Origin: Luidia sarsii
Taxonomy: Eukaryota; Echinodermata; Asteroidea; Paxillosida; Luidiidae
NCBI GenBank assembly: GCA_949987565.1
Contig: OX465104.1
Location: 7,512,805-7,576,804, forward strand
Length of the DNA: 64,000 nucleotides
Direction: 5' to 3'
This document shows, piece by piece, positions 53,291-64,000 of the stretch. A program made the position numbers and the translations under genes. The notes under the pieces are model-generated. The model did no database searches and was not told where the DNA came from. It saw only the letters and a list, made by a program, of their open reading frames with translations. Within the stretch, counting starts at the first letter, position 1, and the number at the start of each line of letters is the position of its first letter.

Positions 53291-53756
53291 CTGAAGTGAA
53301 CTCAACCAAGCTTTGAGCCTGAGTGATGCAAAACTGAAAAATCTACACAACCTGGCAATTTGGGGTTTCAGGCAGGGTTTGCAAATAGGGACCTACAGTG
53401 TAGGATGGCATAATGAGGCATCTACTCCAAAAGTCCTTTTCAAGTAAACGGCGTCAAAAGTCAGAGTTATGTCAAAATGCATGTCAATTTGTCAAATCAA
53501 TTTAAATTGTTTTTCATTTTCGGAAAGCTTTAGAGAATCATCTGTCCACAGGAATTTTTCAAGAAATTTCTGTAAGTTGTTGAAAAAATCAGGGAATTTG
53601 TATGTCGCTGCATGTACATGTACAATGTATTCTGCAATCAAGGTCGGAACACCATGTGCATGACCTCCAAATTTGGAGCCCTTTTTCTCAAAAAGTGGTT
53701 CCCGTGATTATGCCGAACTGGGTTTATGTTGCTAGCCTGAACTGAAAGCAAATCTG

Positions 53757-53855
53757 TGAAAAATTAGCAAAGACAGTTTGACTGGACGGGGAATGTAAAC
53801 CCGAAACTCCTAACATACAGTGTACAGTAATGTACCAGCGCTCAATTAAGTGGAG
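53757..53855 (-). mobile_element. S1 SINE remnant
   Basis: AAAAATTAGCAAAGACAGTT, TGACTGGACGGGGAATGTAA, ACCCGAAACTCC and TGTACCAGCGCTC preserve the reverse S1 tail, B-box region and anticodon arm. Confidence 0.65.
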
Positions 53856-55191
53856 TGCTGACTACTGAATATACTTGTAGGAAAGTTGAAGTGCATTGTG
53901 AATGTGTTACAACATCCACTCGTAAGTTAAGAGTGGTGTAGTGCATGTACATTGCAAATGTACACACAATGTACATGCATGTATGTGTACAAGTACGCGT
54001 TCTTGAACTGAATCTGACACAGAGTAGGAAACGGGTGAACTTTGATCGGGAGCTTCACACTGGTGACTGAGCACACATTGCTTATGCAGATATGGGGAGT
54101 ACCGGTACTCACTATACAAAGATGCACTGCAACTGCTCTCCACAGCAGAATGAACATTTGACCAGTTGGGGGGAAAGTGGGGGAAATCCCCTACCTGAGG
54201 GGCAAGATGGCTTGGGAAAACGTCCACTCTTCACCAGAATTGGTCTTAATAAAGGCCTGGGGTTTTGTTTTTGTTAACTGATTTGTTTAGCGGTTTAATA
54301 ACAATTCAATGACTATCCCTGCTGGAAGCAGTAGACTATTTGGGATTAAGATAGAGCTCTCAGAAAAACGTCCAATATCTTCACCAGCCTTGGTCAAAAT
54401 ATTGACATTGTGGTCTGAAGCTTAAATTGGTTCTTTTTTTATAGTTCGTTACTTTTTTCTTTTCTTTTTTAATCTTTGCTAGGTTAGCTGAGTATTCTTA
54501 TTGTCATAAATTGGATGAAAATTTGTGGTGACACTGTGAAACTACATGTAAGTCATCTCTTACGGAGAGTATGGCTCTGAGAAGAGCTGGAAACTCAACA
54601 TTTGAGACCATGTGGGTGAGTGTGCCCTCTGAAGAGCAGAACACACAGCTACACACTGTCCAAGACAATGAGTTTGAGTTACCAGCTCTTCTCGGAACTA
54701 CACTCAAGCTGACTCAACTCATTCTCCAAAGTCCAAGAGATGACTTGCATGTACATGTACATGTAATGTATACATACAGTGTCTCTGCAAACTCCACACA
54801 CAGCGATTCAACTGTGCAAACACAGCGATTCCACTGTGCAAGTCTTTCCTCAAACTCTCAACATTAGTCAACAATACATGTACGTGGGAAAGAAAAACAG
54901 ACTGAGAAATGTCAACAATTCATGAAAACAGCACAGGGAATTTGACTGCGCCAGAACTCGAAAGCGAGACCTGTTCCAGCATTCTTTTGGCATTTTCACA
55001 AAATCTAATATGGAATGTTAAAAAAAAAAAAAACATGCACAACCAGTTTCCATTCTTATGTTTGCTTGAAAATACAAAAACCAAATTCATGATTTTTCAT
55101 TTTTTTTTTTTTTGGGGGGGGGAGAGAGAAGCTGATCCCTCCCTTTAATCTTGTTAAGATTGGACAGTGCCGGGTTACATTAGTTTCTTAC

Positions 55192-55292
55192 CTTTATTGT
55201 CTTTGATATCCACAGATATCTGGTTACACTCCAGCAATGCAGCCATGATGTTGCAGTTACTGTTGAGTGCCGCATGGTGGAGGGCGGAAAAT
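55192..55292 (-). CDS. CASKIN: Caskin exon A: ankyrin repeat 2
   Basis: Acceptor GTTTGTTTGTGTAG after a T-rich tract, one base completing a codon, 33 codons, then G before donor GTAAGA. F-S-A-L-H-H-A-A-L-N, then I-M-A-A-L-L-E and S-V-D-I-K-D-N-K-G form one complete ankyrin repeat. D-I-K-D-N-K-G joining M-R-P-L-H-Y-A-A-W of exon B is the same junction as in vertebrate Caskin. The family's N-terminal exons (before G-F-S-A-L) are not found between here and 64000, so they lie outside the window. Confidence 0.96.
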
Positions 55293-55552
55293 CTACACAA
55301 ACAAACACACACACCAAAAAAAAAAATAAAAAAAAAAAACACCAAAATAATATAAGATATCTCAGACCGGAACCAGCAACATTGTGAATAATCAATAGCT
55401 GGGATAACTTACATACTTGTATAGACTCTTACAGATACTCTTACAAACTGAGGCACATAATGTTCTTGTTGCATAAACGTATTTGTAACCATCTCTTAAA
55501 AAGAAGAAGGGTGTTATAGAAATATTAAAATGATATGAAAATATTTGTCCTT

Positions 55553-55602
55553 CTGCCTTTGAGAAAGATCCTGCAAGGATCGGAACGTCAGGTGCTCTCA
55601 CT
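55553..55602. mobile_element. F1 right arm fragment
   Basis: TTCTGCCTTTGAGAAAGATC, CTGCAAGGATCGGAACGTCA, GGTGCTCTC. Confidence 0.75.
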
Positions 55603-55642
55603 GCTCTGAATTGTTACGATGAGACAAAAACTGTTGCAGTCA

Positions 55643-55784
55643 GCTTTCTGACAACCTAGACCAAACCCACAGTGGATATTCCCCGTGTGATTGTAGACAT
55701 TGTGTTCCCTGATGCTTTCTGACAACCTAGACCAAACCCACCGTGGATATTCCCCGGGTAATTGTAGACATTGTGTTCCCTGAT
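55643..55784. repeat. 71-bp tandem duplication
   Basis: Two adjacent copies (55643-55713, 55714-55784) of GCTTTCTGACAACCTAGACC ... GTAGACATTGTGTTCCCTGA with only about four differences, so a recent duplication. Confidence 0.95.
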
Positions 55785-55924
55785 GGGAATTATTTGTGGT
55801 ATTACTTGATCTGAATTCTCATTTCTCAGTGCCACATCAACCTATACAAACACGCACTGCCTGCTGGTGATGTCAGATGGTGACACTGACAGTCTACTGC
55901 CCTCCCGTGAAAAGCTCTAGTTTT

Positions 55925-56359
55925 CTCTACGGATATCTCCTCTTTCTGTCTGTCTGTTTGTCAGTCTGTCTCTGTCTCTCTGTCTCTCTCTCTTCCCCCA
56001 TATTCTCTCTCCCCGTCTCTCTCTCTCTCTTTCTTTCTGTCTCTGTATCTCTGTCTCTCTCTGCCAGTGACTACAGCTCTGTCTGTCTCTCTTCCCATCT
56101 CTCTTTCTCTCTCTCTCTCTCTCTCTGTCTTTCTCCCCTTCTCTCTCTGTCTCTCTCCCCTTCTCTCTCTGTCTCTGTTTCTCTCCCCATCTCTCTCTTT
56201 CTGTCTCTCTCTTTCTCTGTCTGTCTCTCTCCCCTTCTCTCTCTGTCCTCTCCCCATCTCTCTCTCTTTCTCTCTCTCTCCCTTCTTTCTCCCCATCTCT
56301 CTCTCTCTCTTTCTCTCTGTCTCTCTCCCCTTCTCTCTCTGTCTCTGTTTCTCTCCCCA

Positions 56360-56390
<31 letters not shown>

Positions 56391-56673
56391 CTGCCTCTTT
56401 CAGTTTCACTCTTCTTCTCTCTCTGTCTCTCTCCCCATCTCTCTCTCTTTCTCTCTCTTTCTCTTTCTGTCTCTCTGTCTGTCTCTGTATTTCTCTGTCT
56501 CTCTCCTTCTTTCTGTCTCTGTTTCTCTCTCTCTCTGTTTCTCTGTCTCTTATTCTCTCTCTATTTCTCTGTCTCTCTCTCTTTCTCTGTCTGTTTCTCT
56601 CTCTCATTCTCTGTCTGTATTTCTCTGTCTCTCTCCTTATTTCTCTCTCTCTTTTTCTCTCTCTCCTTCTTTT

Positions 56674-56704
<31 letters not shown>

Positions 56705-56740
56705 TTCTCTCTCTCCTTCTTTCTCTCTCTCAATTTTGGG
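55925..56740. repeat. CT-rich satellite (CTCTCTGTCTCT)
   Basis: About 0.8 kb of CTCTCT with GTCT, TTCT and CCCC interruptions. Purine-rich on the gene's sense strand, the opposite polarity of the 20461 array. Frames of up to 343 codons are by-products. Confidence 0.96.
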
Positions 56741-57079
56741 TCACTCAAGTCAGCAAGTTGTTTACAACATTTGTGCTTATTTTTATTTGTCCATTCATCT
56801 AGAACAGTAAGATTGTATCTCTACAACTTGTATGATCATTGGCATAACCGCCCTTTGGTAAATGGAATAATGTTGCAATTTTTGGTTTTGGTGAATATTT
56901 GCCCTTGAAAAGCAGAGGTAATGCTTTATGAAAACCGCCTTCAGCTAAAATAATAAAGAAAAGAAAATTGCCAAAATCCATAGTTGTGATACCAAAACAA
57001 TCATGAGCTGGACCCATCCTGTGGAACAACAATGAGTGGACCTTGACGATTTCAGGAAAGAAATACAGACAATCCTAGA

Positions 57080-57775
57080 CATTGAAAAGACATGTACATG
57101 CATGTACCAGTACAGTGGAGGCCTGCGTGGGTGGATCAATAGATAGTGGTGTAACTTCAACTCAGGTATGCAGTTCATGTACAGTCCTGTACGTGCATCG
57201 TGAACATCATTCAATGCTTTGCACGTACCGTACATGCGTACATGTACATGTATGTACACTGTCCATGTACCAGTGCGTGTACATGTACAGGGTACAGTAC
57301 ACTTTCTACGTGTGCACTGCACACTACCGGTACATGTACATGTACATGTACATACATGTACATGTACATGTAGAGTAATACAGTATGTGTACTAATGAAC
57401 AGACTCTACCGGTACATGTATGTATTATCTGTCTACAGTGTATGTACTGTAATAATTATCATAGTACATGTGTAATAATGTAATATCAAGATGTACATAT
57501 ACATGTACATGTACACATGCACCAGTACTACAATACTAGTACTATACACGTACCGGTATATGTACCGACTTACATGTACATGTAAATGCTGAATGCTGTA
57601 CATGAACATTGCACATGTGCTCTAGATGCAATGGACTCCATCAGTCCATGATTAGACTGTACTCATTCATGTACTGTACATGTACAGTGTATACTGCATA
57701 GATCTGAAGGCACGTGGTACTGTATGTACATGTACATGTACATGTACATAATGTTCTTGTGTCATGAACTGTACA
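57080..57775. repeat. ACATGTAC-rich self-complementary region
   Basis: Dense, irregular runs of TACATGTACATGTACATG with ACCGGTA insertions (for example 57330-57372, 57497-57515, 57723-57750). The motif is its own reverse complement. Similar looser patches continue at 58816-58834, 59199-59420, 60225-60250 and 60590-60740. Confidence 0.9.
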
Positions 57776-58019
57776 TGTGTATGTGTTGTAAATGGAATGG
57801 CATGAATAAATAATTAACATGGGCCACATTAGCAGACCCACTTGGCACCAATTACACAAGGACGATTACGCGAGAGTATTGACAGATGAACACTTGCTAC
57901 TCTAGCCCATTCCTGTGTACAGTAGCTGTGATTGCCAATGCTTAGGAGGAGTTTAACACTTGTAATGCTCTAATGGAATTCCATTCCACATAACTGACCA
58001 CACCCATCCCCTGAGCAAG

Positions 58020-58185
58020 GTGTGTCCTCCCCCTCCCCCTCCCCTCCCCCTGCCCCTCCCCCTGCCTCTGCCTGTCTCTGTCTCTGCCCCTGCCCCTGCC
58101 CCTGCCTCTGCCTCTGCCCCTGCCCCTCCCCCTGCCTGTCTCTGTCTCTGCCCCTGCCTCTGCCTCTGCCTCTGCCCCTGCCCCT

Positions 58186-58217
<32 letters not shown>

Positions 58218-58365
58218 CTCTGCCTCTGCCTCTGCCTCTGCCTCTGCCTCTGCCTCTGCCTCTGCCTCTGCCTCTGCCTCTGCCTCTGCCTCTGCCTCTG
58301 CCTCTGCCTCTGCCTCTGCCTGTGCCTGTGCCTGTGCCTCTGCCTCTGCCTCTGCCTCTGCCTCA
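58020..58365. repeat. CCTCTG hexamer array
   Basis: About 55 units. The left part mixes CCCCTG, CCTGTC and CCTCCC; the middle is pure CCTCTG; a few CCTGTG units lie at 58318-58338. Frames on both strands (L-C, L-P, E-A, R-Q repeats) are not genes. Confidence 0.96.
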
Positions 58366-58984
58366 ACTCCCAGATGGGATTTCAAACAGGCAATCCCTGT
58401 CAGTCTATCCCTCTGTGGTCTATCACCGAAGACAGGAAGGAGGAAGGGACTCAGGGAGTGACAGTTGTAGGCCACCATTCTGACCCATTCCACCCATCCC
58501 AATCATCCCTTCCCACCCCGAACCTAAACCACTTTTCGCCCATTGCAGCCCTCAAATGCCAGTTGTAATCACATATCTGGCCTCTCGGCCTCAGCTGCTA
58601 AGATACCCAGTGCTGTGGTATGGAGCAGTACGGGTTAGTAGACTCAACAGGAGATTTAACCCTGCTTCGGGCTACTACCATTGGATTCAAGCTTTAGTCC
58701 CAATGCAAAGGATTGTAAACCACAACTCTCTCTCTCTCTCTTAAATCCTTTCAGTCCATTTGGAAACACCCACTGAATTTAGACTGACACACTCCGCAGG
58801 CAGTTCCCAACCTCCATGTACATGTACATGTACCAGACATTTTGCCCCCCCCCCCTCCTGCAACAAATCTTGAGACTGGAGCCTCGGAAAATATTTGTCT
58901 TACCATGGAGGGTCTTACACACAATCGCAATTGGGAATGGTTGTTAACTGTTACATATACAGTAAAGTATTCTGAATAGTATGC

Positions 58985-59120
58985 AAAAATGTTGCAAAGT
59001 GCTAATACTTACATTTAAGACCAAAATTGAAATCTAGAAATTTAGGAGGGCCTGACGTATCGATCCTAGCAGGACCTTTCTGCCTCTGAGAGTGAGAAAC
59101 GTTAGGACTTCCTAATTTTC
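58985..59120. mobile_element. F1 foldback copy
   Basis: AAAAATGTTGCAAAGTGCTA, GACCAAAATTGAAATCTAG, AGGGCCTGACGTATCGATCC, TAGCAGGACCTTTCTGCC, then a collapsed right arm GAAACGTTAGGACTTCC. Confidence 0.82.
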
Positions 59121-60029
59121 GAGAGCCATTCTGAATGCTTCCCACCCCCCCCCCCATAATCCAATGCTTGCTTTGAACCACATGTGCATTGTGCATATGC
59201 ATGTACATGTACAGTGTACATACATGTATGAATTACAAACTTACTGTACTACACTGTAATCCATTGTAATATGTAATATCATATGTTCACTTACAAGACA
59301 CACGTACGTGTAAGACACATGTAAGACATGTGCATGTACGTGTACATGTATACCACACTGTTCTGGAAATGAGATGACACATTAACATGTACATGTAGTG
59401 TAGTACATGTGTACAAATACAGTGTACACAACTGCAGTGTACTGTAGTTCACTGATGTGCAAATGTTCTCTAAACGTTATACTGTTTGTGCAGCATGTGC
59501 TTGTATTAGAATAACAGTAGATGTTCCAGTGTCCAGTGTCTAGACACTGCTTATAAAATCCATGACCAGATAATAGAAGTGACCGATTAACCTTTAGGCC
59601 TAAATACTCATTGTACATTGCACAAGTCATCGCAAGTGAACTGGATGATTTAGATACTGTACATCAATGTAGACCACTTAGATCTAAATTGTGTGAGCTT
59701 GTGGGAAAAACTGACCCATGTCGAGGGTAACTATACTCATACAAGGAAGAGGTTCATATGGGCTTAAGAGGAACCGATGAGTACATGTGTACATGTGAAA
59801 TATGTATGTACCTTCTTCCTGAACTTACAAATACAATATGTCAAATTGTCAATTGATGTTAGCAGAATCTCAAAGACAGAATCTTCAAAGTTTGCTCATG
59901 TCCCTTCAAAGTAATGTACGGTATTTTGTACCCATTCAATTGTTAGCTTTACTAATAGTAGGCTCATCATTGCCCCTCACAAAATATTCATGATGTTTGA
60001 ACCGAGCACATTAATCATTGAATTGTACT

Positions 60030-60120
60030 AAGGGCCTGACATTCTAATCCTCACAAAACCTTCCTGTCTTTGAGAAAGGTCCTGCAACTAAGGATCAAAA
60101 CGTGAGGCCTTGTACATTTT
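60030..60120. mobile_element. F1 foldback copy, diverged
   Basis: GGGCCTGACATTCTAATCCT, GTCTTTGAGAAAGGTCCTGC, then GATCAAAACGTGAGGCCTTG. Confidence 0.75.
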
Positions 60121-60414
60121 CAGAGTTGTACATGTATTCATCTAAGTCTGTAAGCCATTTGTGCATGTAACATTTTTCTATTACAGTGTACTATGATGTA
60201 CCAGTATAGGGTACAATCCGTGGTACAATGTACAATGTACATGTACAATAACTTAAATAGAATTGTATCCTTGAGAAAACGGAAGGGGTGTGAGATACAA
60301 AAGGCATGTGTACATGTATGACGTACAAGAGTGGCTGTCAATATCTTAATGCTTCAATGAGGCAGTTATGTAAGAATACTCTACCTTTAGATCTTCAAGA
60401 GCTCCACCCACGCC

Positions 60415-60440
60415 CAACACACACACACACACACACAAGT
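60415..60440. repeat. (CA)n microsatellite
   Basis: Pure CA of about 22 bp after CCCAACAC. Confidence 0.9.
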
Positions 60441-60624
60441 GGTATACAGTTACATGCTCATGTTGTCTGGAGGATGGGGGGTGAATTACACAGGGGACTC
60501 CAATTAGTATCAAGTGTAGTGCAGACCCAGTGACTAGCTTCCCTCACACTGCAATGAATAATGGTAATTTGTCAACGCTTTCGGCAACAGTCTGCTTCTA
60601 CATGTATGATACAATGTAGGATTT

Positions 60625-60670
60625 TTTGTAGGTCCTGCTAGGATACAAATATCGGGCCGTCTAAATGTGT
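60625..60670. mobile_element. F1 right arm fragment
   Basis: GTAGGTCCTGCTAGGATACA, AATATCGGGCCGTCTAAATG. Confidence 0.6.
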
Positions 60671-60796
60671 GCAGAGTACAGTACAGTGTAGCAGCATGGT
60701 AGTGTACAAAGGTACAAAGTACATGTACTCCAGACTGTTACCTACTGACTAAAGCTGCCTAATGATTGAAGTGACAGAAAGACAAATCTATAAGAT

Positions 60797-61001
60797 TTAA
60801 GCCCTGTCCGCACTGGACTTTTTGGGGGGAAAACTAACCGAGCAAATGGGTAACTTGACCATTTTAAGTCCAGTGCGGACAGCCCAGGAAGTTTTCCTCC
60901 CAGGTGATGTAACTTTTACAGTGCGGACGCCGGTATGATATATACCAACTGGAATGTTACCCACGATCTACAAAAAAATCCAGTGTGAACACAGCTTTTA
61001 A
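60797..61001. mobile_element. M2 element, internally deleted
   Basis: Left TTTAAGCCCTGTCCGCACTG; GTCCAGTGCGGACAGCCCAG and AAGTTTTCCTCCCAGGT as in 25650; right AATCCAGTGTGAACACAGCT. About 205 bp against about 500 for full copies. Confidence 0.82.
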
Positions 61002-62169
61002 AGAAGGCCTGGCATTTTCATCTTTGTATCACAGTAGGCCTACCTTTCTTAAAAAGGCATTCTGCAAAAGGTCTCCTATAGCTTTTACATGGAGCTTTGA
61101 CATTAATTAGTTTGAGAAGCAATCACTGTTAGTGTTACATGTGAAGTACATTGTACTGCCATGGTGTCATACCATACACGTGTACGTAATATACACTGCA
61201 CATGTTTATTACCATGGTACCATTATGAAATTTCAAACGACGTGATAGGATTTCATCACACTGGTAATATCACTTGAAAATATAATTTAACATACATTTT
61301 CTTTTGGTAAAAGATACATGCACATTAATTAACGGTAATTAAGTATAAGCATGAAATATGTATATCGCACTTACACTGCATGTCCAAAATTTAGAGACAC
61401 TTAAAATCACACACTGAATTTTCTTTTGAAAAAAATGTGGGAGGTGAAATTCTCTGGTCCGTATGAATAATCTATTTTGGGAATGTAATTGCCAAGATTT
61501 TTTAAGGACAACTGGAATCAAATTTCTCCAATTCTTCTGGAATTGTATTATCTATTTTGGGCAATTTGTTGACAAGTACAATGTACATGTACAGGCCCTA
61601 CATGTACTGTTCCTTCATAGAGAGCATGCACCACCTTCCAGCAATTGACTTGACCAGTTTCACAACGCAGTGCAAAGTGCACACCGCTGTCGACAATCGG
61701 GTCCAACGAGCGAGTGGGAGGTGGCCGCTTTCAAGAAAGAGAACCTACCCCCACCCCCACCCCCCTCCACTTCGTGTCAGTCTTCCCAACCTTTGTTGAC
61801 TTAGTCATCGGCACATGAAAAGCCCAGGTAAAGCCAGGAATGCAAGGGCCACCAAAAAAACTGGCAGAAAAGAATCCCCCCCCCCCTCTTTCCCCCTCCC
61901 CCTACTCCAACAATTCCAGCAGACAATGGCTGGATGTATACACAACTGCCTAGTAAAAGGGGGGAGGGGGTGAGGGTGCCCTCTGGAAGGCCCAAGGTAA
62001 CATGGTCATCACAGCTCCTTTCTATGCGGTTCCCACACTTTGCTAGTATAAGGAAGTTCCCCTACTGGTACTACCGTACGTGGATACGGTGTTCTCTTCC
62101 TCTCTGACAATACAAAGCATTTCATATTGCTCCCCCCCAGATAAAAACAAGTAAAGCTTCTTACGGTAA

Positions 62170-62534
62170 TTAAAGCCCCTACACAACATTGGTAAGATCG
62201 AAAAACAGAAATGTTACACACAAAAACTTACACAGTTTGAAGATGGTTATAGTAGAAACCTCTCACTGATATATTTCTGCCTAAAGAGATGTATTTTGGG
62301 AGAAATGAGTAAAAGAAATAGTTTACGTCTCACCGAGATCTAAACTATTTTTCGGTAACAGTACGGCATTGAATGCTGCATTTTCGCAAAACAAATGAAG
62401 CGGTTTTCACGATTTTCTCGAGACTCGGATTGAGCTGAAATTTTCACAGGTGTGCTATTTCATGCATATGTTGGATCAGACAACGTATGGATGCTATTCT
62501 TTGACCTCGACCAATGTTGTGTAGGGGCTTTAAA
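62170..62534. mobile_element. M1 element, complete
   Basis: TTAAAGCCCCTACACAACAT at the left; ATGTTGTGTAGGGGCTTTAA at the right, a clean inverted repeat of more than 20 bp with TTAA at each outer end (possible TTAA target duplication). About 365 bp, no coding capacity. This copy gives the best definition of the family. Confidence 0.95.
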
Positions 62535-63648
62535 GCCAGTTCATAATCCGTGACTACGATCTGATTGTCAGATTTCGACCTTTGTAATTTAAACCTTACT
62601 CAAAAGCTATTTAAAACAAAACGTACCAGTACTTTTGACCAGGAATTTGAACCAGGATACAGGTACTACATGTATGTACTGTAATGCTGCACACTCCATA
62701 GTGGAAATAATGCATTGTACTCATGTACTGTACCATGAACATGCGATAAAATACCAGGTAATTTGAGAACTTTCCGCAAATACCCCCAGAAAATTAAATA
62801 TAATGCCACTTCCCTGGTACCGGTGTTTGCGGTTGAACTTCTGTTAACGGTATCAAAGATTAACAAGTATTTCTCACGCGGCAAACACGATTCGTCATCG
62901 GCATCTATACGTGTACTTTGCTCAGCTCCAGAGCTAAGAACATCTTGCAAGGGGTGCATGTAAAAAAAAAAAAATTATTCACTCCACACTGTAGTCCACA
63001 CAATGGTCGACCCTTTCATGTTACGCTTGCTGGTTTTTTTTTTTGGGTTTTTTTTTTGGGGGGGGGGTTTTGGGGGGGATGATGCATCAATTTTGACAGT
63101 TCCACGGCAGCCAAGCCATCTCTTTAACTGCACGCTGCAGTATTTATCCAAATCAATTCAGCCGTCGGAAGAGCGCACGAACTAACCGCAGTGGGAGACC
63201 GAGAGTGGGCCTTGTGCTGAGGCTGATGGAGAGTCTAATGTATTATCCATGACAGGCAGAATGATAGAGAGAGTTAAGGAGCGAAGCCCAAGCTGAATGG
63301 ACTGTCTTTGTCTTTGTCTTTCCTTCCCCACTACAGTGTATAAGCCTACAATCAATCGGGGGTCCACCTTGACTACTTCGTCAACTGACCAGCCACTGGC
63401 CACCAGTCCACCAGACTTCAATTCAAACTGGCCGGCCAATTTTTTTCAACTGACCTACATTTCTCAATGGAATTGCAGAGCTGTGCCTCATTACAGAAAC
63501 ATGGCAAAAATCCCAGCATTTTGATGGAACTGAGGCCAGATTGGGATAGAGAGAATGGTTGTGATTTTGCTTACTTGTACCGTATGTTCTTCTCAGTGTT
63601 GTTCTTCATGGTCTAGAATGTTTCTTTGAACACTCACAGTCAAAAACC

Positions 63649-64000
63649 ATGATTGGAAGTATGGCCAGCCAGGCCAGTTGGGGATGGTCTTCAACTGGCC
63701 AGCCAGGCCAGTTGGGGATGGTCTTCAACTGGCCAGCCAGGCCAGTTGGGGATGGTCTTCAACTGGCCAGCCAGGCAGTTGAGGATGGCCTTCAAATGGC
63801 CAGCCAGGCCAGTTGGGGATGGTCTTCAAATGGCCAGCCAGGCCAGTTGGGGATGGTCCTCAACTGGCTAGCCAGGCCAGTTGAGGATGGCCTTCACCTG
63901 GCGAGCCAGGCCAGTTCAGGGTGGCCTTCAACTGGCCGATCAGGATAGTTGAGGATGGCCTTCAACTGGCCAGCCAGGCTAGTCGAGGATAACCTTCACC
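63649..64000. repeat. 34-bp minisatellite running off the window
   Basis: About ten units of TGGCCAGCCAGGCCAGTTGG plus GGATGGTCTTCAAC, with one unit short by one base near 63776 and more variation towards the right edge. The unit has TGGCC and GGCCA inside it, so it is partly self-complementary. Open frames of 72 and 99 codons are by-products. Confidence 0.95.

Larger units (their letters stand above)
44979..55191 (-). other. Caskin intron between exons A and B (10.2 kb)
   Basis: Phase 1. Holds the 8-bp array, S1 and S2 copies, an assembly gap, M4, M2, F1 and the 21-bp array (listed separately). Remaining blocks (46610-47860, 51050-51850, 51930-52800, 53860-55190) are unique DNA. The minus-strand frame at 51824-52165 is protein-like at its start but runs into F1 sequence. 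ACATGTAC-type patches occur at 48440-48480, 53610-53630, 53940-53990 and 54745-54775. Confidence 0.8.
55293..64000 (-). other. Upstream Caskin intron (at least 8.7 kb), no exon seen
   Basis: Phase 2 intron by the frame of exon A. It holds CT, ACATGTAC, CCTCTG and 34-bp arrays plus F1, M2 and M1 copies. 61005-62165 and 62535-63640 have no assignable element, apart from ACATGTAC patches and a T/G-run at 63032-63078. I looked for an N-terminal Caskin exon on the minus strand and found none. Confidence 0.7.

Noticed and set aside
55877..56908. 343-codon plus frame and minus-strand R/E-rich frames.
   Set aside because: CT-repeat translation; no gene features outside the repeat.
57942..58568. Frames of up to 186 codons on both strands.
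   Set aside because: CCTCTG hexamer array translation.
55293..64000. N-terminal Caskin exons.
   Set aside because: No minus-strand segment resembling the family's start or the block before G-F-S-A-L was found, so they are presumed beyond 64000.

Overview
The window is about 64 kb of eukaryotic genomic DNA, AT-leaning and packed with short inverted-repeat elements, tRNA-derived SINEs, minisatellites and simple repeats. Only one gene is recognisable: a Caskin (CASK-interacting scaffold) orthologue on the minus strand. Seven exons, from 55292 down to 12010, join without a frame break into 299 codons. They encode most of the ankyrin-repeat block followed by an SH3 domain. The protein is closer to vertebrate Caskin than to any other ankyrin family I know. 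That, with ACATGTAC/ACCGGTA-rich DNA and dense MITE-like elements, suggests a marine invertebrate deuterostome, with an echinoderm favoured. The species assignment is inference.

Layout on the sense (minus) strand, right to left. 55293-64000 is upstream intron (the N-terminal exons lie beyond 64000). Exon A is 55192-55292; a 10.2-kb intron follows. Exon B is 44833-44978; 5.7-kb intron. Exon C is 38870-39090; 16.6-kb intron. Exon D is 22206-22314; 5.3-kb intron. Exon E is 16755-16863; 3.1-kb intron. Exon F is 13580-13674; 1.5-kb intron. Exon G is 12010-12127. Below 12010 the gene must continue (exon G ends inside a codon), but no SAM-domain exon is visible. One open stretch at 591-768 contains the tripeptide Ile-Trp-Val, reminiscent of the CASK-binding motif that follows the SH3 domain in vertebrate Caskin1; it is a weak candidate exon.

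The introns are built from a few repeat families, named here for cross-reference. F1 is a foldback family with arms around AAAGGTCCTGCTAGGATCGA, in more than 30 fragments. M1 has termini near AAAGCCCCTACACAACATTG. M2 has termini near GCCGCGTCCGCACTGGACTT. M3 has termini near GGCCGCCAGACACGAGAGCT. M4 is full of AATCGCGATT. M5 has termini near GACCGATTGCAAGACCAAAG. M6 has termini near GGCCCAATTTCATAGAGCCG. M7 is a single copy carrying promoter-type motifs. There are two tRNA-derived families: S1, with a Cys-like cloverleaf head, and S2, with a tRNA-like core between inverted arms. Several minisatellites have grown inside these elements, and one 8-bp array lies directly against the exon B acceptor.

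A run of 200 N at 48176-48375 is an assembly gap. I see no CRISPR array, prokaryotic gene, rRNA or convincing functional tRNA gene. No complete transposase or reverse transcriptase is visible, so the mobile elements here look non-autonomous. The most unusual signals are the branch-point-like satellite before exon B, the satellites born from F1 arms, the tRNA core inside a foldback element, and the inverted-repeat element carrying paired octamer, NRF1-type and CCAAT motifs.
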